In this document: piece after piece, positions 1-6,275 of the stretch | How positions within the stretch are numbered: the first letter of the stretch is position 1 | Layout: each line of letters starts with the position of its first letter | Assembly: GCA_944323615.1 (NCBI GenBank) | Contig: CALUTG010000001.1 | Span: 1-64,000 of the forward strand | Length of the DNA: 64,000 nucleotides | Source: Candidatus Gastranaerophilales bacterium | GTDB lineage: Bacteria > Cyanobacteriota > Vampirovibrionia > Gastranaerophilales > Gastranaerophilaceae | Direction of reading: 5' to 3' | Notes under the pieces: generated by a model | Databases searched by the model: none | Told to the model about the DNA's origin: nothing | What the model saw: the letters and a program-made list of their open reading frames with translations, nothing else | Translations under genes and position numbers: made by a program

Positions 1-71
1 TTAGTAGCTCTTTTTATTTTGTTGTACGAAGAAAAATCTAAATCGTGTTCCATCCCACTGTCCCAAAACAT
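1..71 (-). CDS. Possible 5' part of a gene running off the left edge
   Basis: An open frame on the minus strand starts with ATG at 71-69 and stays open to base 1 (about 23 codons). A second in-frame ATG lies six codons later, preceded by a GGGA-type ribosome-binding stretch, and may be the true start. The peptide is rich in Asp, Ser, Tyr and Lys and has no recognisable domain. It lies divergent to the LysM gene. The frame is too short to exclude chance in AT-rich DNA. Confidence 0.35.
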   Translation of the reverse strand, partial: MFWDSGMEHDLDFSSYNKIKRAT

Positions 72-180
72 GACACAATTTATTTTAACTTTTTTATTGA
101 AAATCGTTATCGTATGTTTGTATGAAATTGTTAACTTTTGTTAAGAAAATTATAAATAAGTGATTAAGCGATTGAAGGCT

Positions 181-227
181 CCCTCTCCTTTACATTTACC
201 CCCGGGAGAGGGCTGGGGTGAGGTGTC
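181..227 (+). repeat. Dispersed hairpin-plus-tail repeat, copy 1 (loop replaced)
   Basis: CCCTCTCC and GGAGAGGG form an 8-bp stem followed by the tail GGGGTGAGGTGTC found in the other copies. The usual 5-6 nt loop is replaced by a longer loop that contains TTTACCCCC, the second dispersed motif of this window. The copy lies in the 5' region of the LysM gene, upstream of its promoter. The rest of 72-278 shows nothing else recognisable. Confidence 0.8.
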
Positions 228-278
228 GTTAAAGTTTGCCTCGCAAATAAAGAAAAAAAGTACTAGAACACAAGATTA

Positions 279-307
279 TTGTAAATTTATGTAACAAATA
301 TTAAAAT
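279..307 (+). promoter_or_regulatory. Predicted sigma-70 promoter of the LysM gene
   Basis: TTGTAA at 279-284 is followed after 17 bp by TAAAAT at 302-307. The predicted start near 314 gives a leader of about 80 nt before the gene at 396. Confidence 0.45.
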
Positions 308-395
308 TTCTCTAAAGTTTTTCGAAAAATAGCCGTTAACCATATAAAAAAATAAAGGTAAACAGTGTTAAAATTTTCATAGAAGGAGTGTAACA

Positions 396-3300
396 ATGAC
401 GGATGGTTTAAATGAAGTAAAATTTTCGTTCAAGAAAGACCTTATGATTCAGGAAGGAGACAAGTATAAAGAAATCCTGAAAGATAAAAGGCTGCATGGA
501 TTAGGGCTTGCGCCGATATTTGAGGCAATTGATAAACTGGGTAAAAATGATAATAAAGTTACAGACGGAACAGAGCTGGAATATTTAGAAAAACTCTCCC
601 AAAAACTTGGTGATGAGATTGACGAAGGGAAAATAAAAGAGCTTGTAAAAGAATTTAAAGAATTAAAGAAAGCTTCCGGCGGAAACCCTGTTGCTGCGGT
701 TATAAAACTACTCAGCAATACAGAGCCGCCTGAAGTAAAAATAGAAGAAAAAACACCGGACGATGTTGTTCCGAAAGAAGTAGCAGGACCTGAAAGCACG
801 ATTAAAGACGGTAAGTTAAGAGAAGAGCCTGCAGGTGAAGAGACTCCTGCTACAGAAGAACATCTTTCTGATGACGGTAAAACTTCTCAACGAGCCTTCA
901 ATCAGGCAATTCAGACAACCGTAACAAAACTGGGAACAAAGAAAGATGAATTGACCGCTAAATATACAGAAACATATAAAGCTGTGAAAGGGGATAACTT
1001 ATATAAAATTGCGGTCAGGACACTGAAACAGGAAGGTATTGAAAAACCTAACTGGAAACAAATAAACGAACGAATTGCGGAAATTGCTCTGGTTAACAAC
1101 ATAAAAGATGTTAACCGTATACTGGTAGGACAGGAAATCAAACTCCCTAAAACCGGTGGAACCGAACCTCCTGCAGCCGGAACTGAACCTCCTGCCGGTG
1201 GAACTGAACCTCCTGCCGGCAGAACCGAACCTGCCGCATTTAATCCGGAAAGTAACGTCGCAAGAGATGCCGCCGGAGAAAGTTCTGTCAAAGTTACCGA
1301 CAACTTTGATCCGGAAGGCTGGACAGCGTCTGCCGTTGCAGGGGAAGCTGATATTACTAAGTATACCAAGAAGGAAGGTGAAGGCGAGTCTGCTGTAACA
1401 AAAGAAAAATATGCAGTTGAAGTCAGCGGTGTGACAATAGTTGCGGATACTCTTGAAGGTGTAAAAGCCTTGAAGCAAGAATTTGAAGCTAATCAGCCTG
1501 TCGGCAAACCTGAAGGCGAAGAATCACCGGAAGATGCGGCAAAAAGAAAGGATTTAAACCTCGATAAACTAAAAAGTCAAATGTCTCTGCTGCAGAATAC
1601 GGAAGATGTTATTCTGTACGTCATAGACCAGCTTAAGAATCCGGATATAACAGACAGCAGCTCTGATAAATTCAAAGCTCTTGTTCTCGATCTCCTAAAA
1701 ACGGGAGATCCGGAAGTGGTTGAAAAACTTATGCTGAAAGACTATGAGTTTGACAGCACATTATTTACAAAAGATGAAGTATCGTTCAAAACTGCAGCTG
1801 ATATGTACAAAGCCATCAGAGATAAAGAACTCCGCGGAGAAAGATTATCTGATACGGAACACTCATTGAAATATACTTTCCAAACATCAGACGATGAAAA
1901 CGGATTCAAAATCGAAGCTGACACTGAAAAAGGTGTTGTTGAAAAATATATGGGATTTGATGAAAACGGAGATGTTTATTACTACTATTCAAATGTACCG
2001 CCAGTTTTTGCTTATTCTCAAGAGCTGTTAGATGAATTTGCTGCCAAACTGAATTCTGCAGATACGGATGTAAAGAAATCCGCACTCTTTAAAGAGTATG
2101 TTAATACCCCTGATCCTGCTCTTCGTATGCACCTTGCATACAATACAGAAGATTACACAGCATCTAAAGAAGATATAGAAACTCTTATTAATAACTCTGA
2201 TCTGGAGACATTAAGTTGTCTTTATGTTAAAGACGAATACAAAGCAGAGCTTTATAAGAAGGCTGCTGAAAAGGCAAAAGAACTCTTCCTCGCAGACAAA
2301 GGTAACCTTGATAATGCAAGATATCTTTACGAGATATTCGACAGAATAGATGAATCCGGCTTGTCTGAGGCAGAAAAAAATGCAATAAAAACCGAGATAC
2401 TTGAATCCTACTTCACTGTCACAACAGCGGAAGACGGTACAAAAACATACAAATTTGAACCATCCAGACGCCCAACCTATGAAGAGATGGATGAATTAGC
2501 CGAAAATGCCACAGATGAAATGAAGAAAGCTCTTGTTGAATCAATCAAGCTCGAAGATATGGGTAAAAATGAATATACTGCGGGTATTGAAAAATGGGCA
2601 ACAACTGCTACAGTAGTACCACACTATGCGCAATTTATTGATGGTATGAGCGAAGAAGAAGTTATTAACTTTATTAAAAATAAAGTCACATACCCATCAG
2701 ACATACCTAATGACAAAATCCTTGAAAAATTCCATGATAATAAGGAAATAAGAGAGCTTCTTACCAGAGGGTATCATGATCTGGACGGTACCAAATTTGA
2801 CAGTATTATAAACGATGGAAATAGGATTTCACTTATTAAAGACTATATAACCGTTAATGAGGACGGAAGCTGGAGTTTGAAGAAGTCAGAACTACCTAAA
2901 TGGATATTCGTTGACGACCTTATATCTCTCTTGCCGTCTGAGTGTGACGAGGGCGAGGCGAGAAAAGTCTTTGATACTATATTAAAATCTCTCGGCAAAG
3001 AAGATTTAAATAGGTTAGTATCTCTTGGTGATCATCTAAAAGATAAGTCTATTATCCAAACAAGAGTTGGTGAATTAATAAAAGAAAATCCGGAAGATTC
3101 AGCATTTATAGAAAAAGTATTATCCGGAAAACATAACGAATACATACCGTTTGATACAATACTGGCTCTTGACGCGAGCAAATTAAGCCAAGATGTTAAA
3201 AATACAATGTTTGATAAATTTTTCAAAGAGAATGAATTTTCTCTCAAAACACTAAATTTGGCTATAAATAGAGGCTGGATAAAACCTCTCGGAAATAATA

Positions 3301-3782
3301 TTGTCGAAATTGACCCTAACTCAAAAATATTATATAGAGAAGTTTTTACAGGAACAGATGATAATATGGTGTTACAGCCTATATCAAGAGATGGCTACCA
3401 AAAAGGGCTAGACATCTATAAAGATGTTAACGGAGCCGGACACGGTTCAGTAAGAGATAAACTAAACGAGGATGGATACTTTACAAAAGATAATATTATA
3501 GGTATTATTACAACATTCAATAACAGAACAAGGGCTGAAAAGATTATTGAATACCTCAACAGAGAATGGGGTCCGTCAGCCAGTGAGATGAATGTTATCC
3601 CTAATACCCTGCTTGCCCTTGCAGCAGATAAAGGCTTGAGCTCTGATCCTACGTATAAAGAACTGTTAGCGCTTGTTACTCAATATCAAGACAGTACATA
3701 CTGGGATTATGGCAAAAACGAAGTTGCTGCAAAAATAGATAGCTTGATGATGGACTTGATAAATATAATAGAAGCACAATAA
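396..3782 (+). CDS. Large LysM-domain protein, 1128 aa
   Basis: Function unknown beyond the LysM module, which usually binds peptidoglycan or other N-acetylglucosamine polymers. The LysM lies at about residues 198-252 (begins YKAVKGDNLYKIAVRTL, ends LVGQEIKLPK). It is followed by a short Pro/Gly/Thr tandem repeat with the unit GTEPPAG. The N-terminus carries an EF-hand-like stretch (DKLGKNDNKVTDGTELEYL, about residues 46-64). About 800 residues after residue 350 match no family I know; they are acidic, helical-looking and soluble. There is no signal peptide or membrane segment, so if it reaches the cell wall it must use a non-Sec route. The start is set by AAGGAG eight bases before ATG. The gene stands alone, closed by a strong terminator. 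The product resembles large lineage-specific proteins of Gastranaerophilales (inference). Confidence 0.85.
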   Translation: MTDGLNEVKFSFKKDLMIQEGDKYKEILKDKRLHGLGLAPIFEAIDKLGKNDNKVTDGTELEYLEKLSQKLGDEIDEGKIKELVKEFKELKKASGGNPVAAVIKLLSNTEPPEVKIEEKTPDDVVPKEVAGPESTIKDGKLREEPAGEETPATEEHLSDDGKTSQRAFNQAIQTTVTKLGTKKDELTAKYTETYKAVKGDNLYKIAVRTLKQEGIEKPNWKQINERIAEIALVNNIKDVNRILVGQEIKLPKTGGTEPPAAGTEPPAGGTEPPAGRTEPAAFNPESNVARDAAGESSVKVTDNFDPEGWTASAVAGEADITKYTKKEGEGESAVTKEKYAVEVSGVTIVADTLEGVKALKQEFEANQPVGKPEGEESPEDAAKRKDLNLDKLKSQMSLLQNTEDVILYVIDQLKNPDITDSSSDKFKALVLDLLKTGDPEVVEKLMLKDYEFDSTLFTKDEVSFKTAADMYKAIRDKELRGERLSDTEHSLKYTFQTSDDENGFKIEADTEKGVVEKYMGFDENGDVYYYYSNVPPVFAYSQELLDEFAAKLNSADTDVKKSALFKEYVNTPDPALRMHLAYNTEDYTASKEDIETLINNSDLETLSCLYVKDEYKAELYKKAAEKAKELFLADKGNLDNARYLYEIFDRIDESGLSEAEKNAIKTEILESYFTVTTAEDGTKTYKFEPSRRPTYEEMDELAENATDEMKKALVESIKLEDMGKNEYTAGIEKWATTATVVPHYAQFIDGMSEEEVINFIKNKVTYPSDIPNDKILEKFHDNKEIRELLTRGYHDLDGTKFDSIINDGNRISLIKDYITVNEDGSWSLKKSELPKWIFVDDLISLLPSECDEGEARKVFDTILKSLGKEDLNRLVSLGDHLKDKSIIQTRVGELIKENPEDSAFIEKVLSGKHNEYIPFDTILALDASKLSQDVKNTMFDKFFKENEFSLKTLNLAINRGWIKPLGNNIVEIDPNSKILYREVFTGTDDNMVLQPISRDGYQKGLDIYKDVNGAGHGSVRDKLNEDGYFTKDNIIGIITTFNNRTRAEKIIEYLNREWGPSASEMNVIPNTLLALAADKGLSSDPTYKELLALVTQYQDSTYWDYGKNEVAAKIDSLMMDLINIIEAQ

Positions 3783-3808
3783 AACGGAGACTGAATCGGA
3801 AATAACTA

Positions 3809-3845
3809 AAAAGGTCTGGCGGCATTTAATGCCGCCAGACCTTTT
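3809..3845 (+). terminator. Rho-independent terminator after the LysM gene
   Basis: A perfect 17-bp stem with a 3-nt loop (arms 3809-3825 and 3829-3845), starting with AAAA and ending with TTTT. It works in either direction, and lies 27 bp behind the stop codon. Confidence 0.9.
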
Positions 3846-3850
3846 GGGTT

Positions 3851-3980
3851 GACACCTCACCCTAACCCTCTCCTCTTAGGAGAGGGAACTTAGTTACGAC
3901 TCACAAGTAAAACAGATTCCGGCTCAGGGCACTATATCTTCCACCCTCTCCTTACAGGAGAGGGACGGGGTGAGGTGTCA
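3851..3980. repeat. Inverted pair of hairpin-plus-tail repeats, copies 2 and 3
   Basis: Copy 2 (3851-3886) reads on the minus strand: tail GACACCTCACC, then the CCCTCTCC/GGAGAGGG stem. Copy 3 (3944-3980) reads on the plus strand: stem, then tail GGGGTGAGGTGTC. The two hairpins face each other, with tails pointing outwards. Copy 3 ends just before the stop codon of the small secreted protein gene. Confidence 0.85.
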
Positions 3981-3988
3981 GTTCCTAT

Positions 3989-4480
3989 TTATTCCCCAAT
4001 CACGCTATCACCGGAAATCTTTTCACCCTCAATCAGATACCGCGCATATTCCGTTTTCATCAAATGTTTATCAACCAGAGAAAAAGATTCGAGTGTCAGA
4101 CTGTTTATCCCGCTGAAAGTATTATCATTTAACCTTATTGTTACGGTATCCGTTAAAACTTTATTATTATCGTACGGAAGCTTTTTAGAAAAGACTACCA
4201 GATTTCCTTCTACCGTACTCACAGATATGTTGGCATTTGCACCGCTGAACGGGTTCTCAAGAGTAATCTTATCCCCCACTCTTGAAAGATTCCAGAAATC
4301 AACACTTTGAGGTTTAAACGTAGCAGGGCTGTTTGTGTCATCAAGTTTAGCGTTAACTCTCCAGCTCCCGTAAAGTGCTTTCGGTACATCTTCTACGGAC
4401 ACACCGGCTTTCAAAACCATATCCTGCGCCATAACAGGGAGTATTAACAGAAAAAATAAAATTAATAATATTCTTTTCAT
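3989..4480 (-). CDS. Small secreted protein with signal peptide, 163 aa
   Basis: The protein begins with a clear Sec signal peptide (MKRILLILFFLLILPVMAQ, cleavage probably after Ala18), so the mature part is expected in the periplasm or outside. No domain is recognised; the pattern of alternating hydrophobic residues suggests an all-beta fold. A longer frame opens at a TTG (4507), but ATG at 4480 is preferred because the signal peptide starts there. There is no Shine-Dalgarno; a TATAAT box lies exactly 6 nt before the ATG, so the mRNA is probably leaderless. The gene is flanked by repeat copies on both sides. Confidence 0.75.
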   Translation of the reverse strand: MKRILLILFFLLILPVMAQDMVLKAGVSVEDVPKALYGSWRVNAKLDDTNSPATFKPQSVDFWNLSRVGDKITLENPFSGANANISVSTVEGNLVVFSKKLPYDNNKVLTDTVTIRLNDNTFSGINSLTLESFSLVDKHLMKTEYARYLIEGEKISGDSVIGE

Positions 4481-4486
4481 AATTTT

Positions 4487-4514
4487 ATTATACAGATTTT
4501 TGGACAAATGTCAT
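4487..4514 (-). promoter_or_regulatory. Promoter for a leaderless mRNA (secreted protein)
   Basis: On the minus strand ATGACA (4514-4509), 16 bp, TATAAT (4492-4487), then 6 nt to the ATG at 4480. This spacing puts +1 at or next to the A of the start codon. Confidence 0.65.
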
Positions 4515-4523
4515 TAGTGTATG

Positions 4524-4558
4524 CCCTCTCCTTTGAGGAGAGGGCTAGGATGAGGTCA
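4524..4558 (+). repeat. Hairpin-plus-tail repeat, copy 4
   Basis: Stem CCCTCTCC/GGAGAGGG followed by a slightly diverged tail (CTAGGATGAGGTCA). It lies upstream of the secreted-protein gene. Confidence 0.8.
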
Positions 4559-4599
4559 TTAACTAATGAATCATGAGTTTGCGGGGCGATTAAAGTATT

Positions 4600-4636
4600 C
4601 CCTCTCCTTACAGGAGAGGGTTAGGGTGAGGTGTCA
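4600..4636 (+). repeat. Hairpin-plus-tail repeat, copy 5, overlapping the DUF559 stop codon
   Basis: Stem CCCTCTCC/GGAGAGGG, tail GTTAGGGTGAGGTGTCA. The last three bases (TCA, 4634-4636) are the complement of the TGA stop codon of the endonuclease gene, so repeat and gene are physically joined. The tail points into the gene. Confidence 0.85.
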
Positions 4637-4972
4637 ATTAATCAACCTGTTAAGCTCCTCATAAACTCCGGCAAGATTAGAATTAATATCATTGTTCCAA
4701 AACCGAACAACTCTGTATCCTTTGGAATTTAAAAATTCTGTTCGCATTTTATCGTATTCTTGTTCCTCCGGTTGGTTATGCTGTCCGCCATCCAGTTCAA
4801 TAATTAATTTCTTTTCTTCACAAACAAAATCAACAATATAATCTCCAATGGGAACTTGTCGTTTGAATTTTAGATTAAAAAATTGTCTGTTTCTTAAAAT
4901 ATTCCAGATAGCTAATTCTTCTTTAGTGGAATTTTTGCGTAATTTCCTTGCGAGAGTATATTTATTATCCAT
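4634..4972 (-). CDS. DUF559 endonuclease-like protein, 112 aa
   Basis: A single-domain member of the DUF559 family, related to very-short-patch-repair (Vsr) nucleases with the PD-(D/E)XK fold. Expected nuclease residues are visible: Asp48 in YIVDF, then Glu59 and Asp61 in IIELDGGQH, with His65. The C-terminal FWNND motif (about residues 92-96) is also typical, and the length is normal for the family. The biological substrate of DUF559 proteins is not established. The gene is bracketed by copies 5 and 6 of the hairpin repeat in inverted orientation with both tails pointing inwards, like a transposase between its ends. There is no Shine-Dalgarno; the extended -10 lies 6 nt before ATG. A stand-alone remnant of a restriction or repair system is an alternative. 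Confidence 0.85.
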   Translation of the reverse strand: MDNKYTLARKLRKNSTKEELAIWNILRNRQFFNLKFKRQVPIGDYIVDFVCEEKKLIIELDGGQHNQPEEQEYDKMRTEFLNSKGYRVVRFWNNDINSNLAGVYEELNRLIN

Positions 4973-4978
4973 AACCTT

Positions 4979-4987
4979 AGTATAACA
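4979..4987 (-). promoter_or_regulatory. Extended -10 promoter of the DUF559 gene (leaderless)
   Basis: TGT followed by TATACT (minus strand, 4987-4979), then exactly 6 nt to ATG at 4972. No -35 box is seen; the extended TGn motif can replace it. The box lies just inside repeat copy 6. Confidence 0.6.
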
Positions 4988-4994
4988 TATTTTT

Positions 4995-5207
4995 CACCTC
5001 ACCCCCAGCCCTCTCCTGTAAGGAGAGGGAGTTGCTTAGTCACTCAGTCTCTCAATCTCTCAGTCCCTTAATCCCTTCACCTTACTGACACCTCACCCCC
5101 AGCCCTCTCCTGTAAGGAGAGGGAGAATCTTAATTACTCAATTTCTCAGTCCCTTAATCACTTCACCTTACTGACACCTCACCCCGTCCCTCTCCTCAAG
5201 GAGAGGG
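4995..5207 (-). repeat. Three hairpin-plus-tail repeats in tandem, copies 6-8
   Basis: Copies at 4995-5029, 5087-5123 and 5173-5207 all read on the minus strand. The spacers between them are also related (shared CAGTCCCTTAATC and CTTCACCTTACTGA), so the array arose by tandem duplication of an 86-92 bp unit. No gene is seen in 4985-5395; the rest is the minisatellite. Confidence 0.85.
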
Positions 5208-5261
5208 AGTTACGAAAATTCATTCTCCTCCACGGAGCGCGATTCGCCCACGCAGCCTCAC

Positions 5262-5383
5262 TCCCCTCCCCCCTCCCTTTCCCCCTCCCTTTCCCCCTCC
5301 CTTTCCCCCTCCCTTTCCCCCTCCCTTTCCCCCTCCCTTTTCCCCCTCCCCTTTCCCCCTCCCTTTACCCCTCCCTTTACCCC
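5262..5383. repeat. C-rich 12-bp minisatellite (G-quadruplex-prone)
   Basis: About ten near-identical 12-bp units CCCCCTCCCTTT (some one base longer or shorter), changing to CCCCTCCCTTTA at the right end. The plus strand is pure pyrimidine over most of its length; the minus strand has dozens of GGG/GGGGG runs three bases or fewer apart. It ends only 27 bp before the glycosyltransferase start codon. Confidence 0.9.
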
Positions 5384-5395
5384 TTGGATCTATCG

Positions 5396-5404
5396 TGCTA
5401 GTAT
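5396..5404 (+). promoter_or_regulatory. Extended -10 promoter of the glycosyltransferase (leaderless)
   Basis: TGC directly followed by TAGTAT, then 6 nt to ATG at 5411. The upstream side is the C-rich minisatellite, so no normal -35 box exists. Confidence 0.55.
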
Positions 5405-5410
5405 TAACCT

Positions 5411-6232
5411 ATGCTATCAATAATAATTCCTGTATATAATTCTGAAAAATATCTCAAAGAATGCCTTACCAGTGTTAGTAACCAGACACTAAAAGACATC
5501 GAAATAATCTGCGTCAATGACGGCTCAAAGGATAATTCTCTTAAAATTCTGGAAGAATTTGGAGCGCAAGATTCGCGATTTAGAATTATAAACCAAGAAA
5601 ATCAGGGGCAGGGTTATGCAAGGAATGCAGGCTTAGAAGCTGCTAAAGGCGATTATGTTGGGTTTATTGATTCAGATGACTACATAAGTCCTGATTTTTA
5701 TGAAAAACTGTATTCTTATAAATCAGATATTGTGCTCACAACCAAACGCCAGTATCTTGAAAACGGCAAATTCAGAACCAAAGATTTTAAGGTAAAAGAT
5801 AAAAACAGTTTAATTATGAAAAACTGCAATATTTATAACAAAATCTACCGCAAAGATTTTTTGATAAAAAATAATATAAAATTCTACGGCAAAACCAACC
5901 CCGCAGAAGATAATTATTTTTCAGTACAAGCAATTCTCAAAGCTGATTCTATCAAAATTATTAATGAAGGAACTTATTTTTACAGAGTAGTTGAAGGCTC
6001 CACTATTCATAAAACCTATTCAAGAGAAGGGTTTGAGATTCTAAATATTATGAAAGAAATTAAGGGCTTTGCGCCAAACACAAAAATCCTGGATTCTAAA
6101 ATAAAACAGGAATTGAACAGCTTTTATAAAAGACTTGAGCCGGATTTAAAACCTGAATTCAAATCAGAAGTTGAAAAATTGTTTCCGAATGTAAAACTCA
6201 AAGAAAAATTTTCCCTTAAATTGTTTCGCTGA
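5411..6232 (+). CDS. Family 2 glycosyltransferase, 273 aa
   Basis: A GT-A fold inverting glycosyltransferase that transfers a sugar from a nucleotide donor to a glycan or lipid acceptor, at the cytoplasmic membrane face. The N-terminal nucleotide-binding part is typical (SIIIPVYNSEKYLKECL, residues 3-19; VNDGSKDNS about 35-43), and the metal-binding DxD motif reads IDSDDY at about 90-95. No membrane segment is present. It stands alone between the repeat zone and valS, so donor and acceptor cannot be guessed. No Shine-Dalgarno precedes the ATG; see the extended -10 box upstream. Confidence 0.9.
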   Translation: MLSIIIPVYNSEKYLKECLTSVSNQTLKDIEIICVNDGSKDNSLKILEEFGAQDSRFRIINQENQGQGYARNAGLEAAKGDYVGFIDSDDYISPDFYEKLYSYKSDIVLTTKRQYLENGKFRTKDFKVKDKNSLIMKNCNIYNKIYRKDFLIKNNIKFYGKTNPAEDNYFSVQAILKADSIKIINEGTYFYRVVEGSTIHKTYSREGFEILNIMKEIKGFAPNTKILDSKIKQELNSFYKRLEPDLKPEFKSEVEKLFPNVKLKEKFSLKLFR

Positions 6233-6275
6233 CTTTGTTTGTAGTAAAATTTAATTACTATAGAGAGGATATAAT

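Noticed and set aside
4995-5383. CRISPR array
   Set aside because: The repeats are hairpins with near-identical spacers or pure 12-bp tandem units; no unique spacers of constant length and no cas genes.
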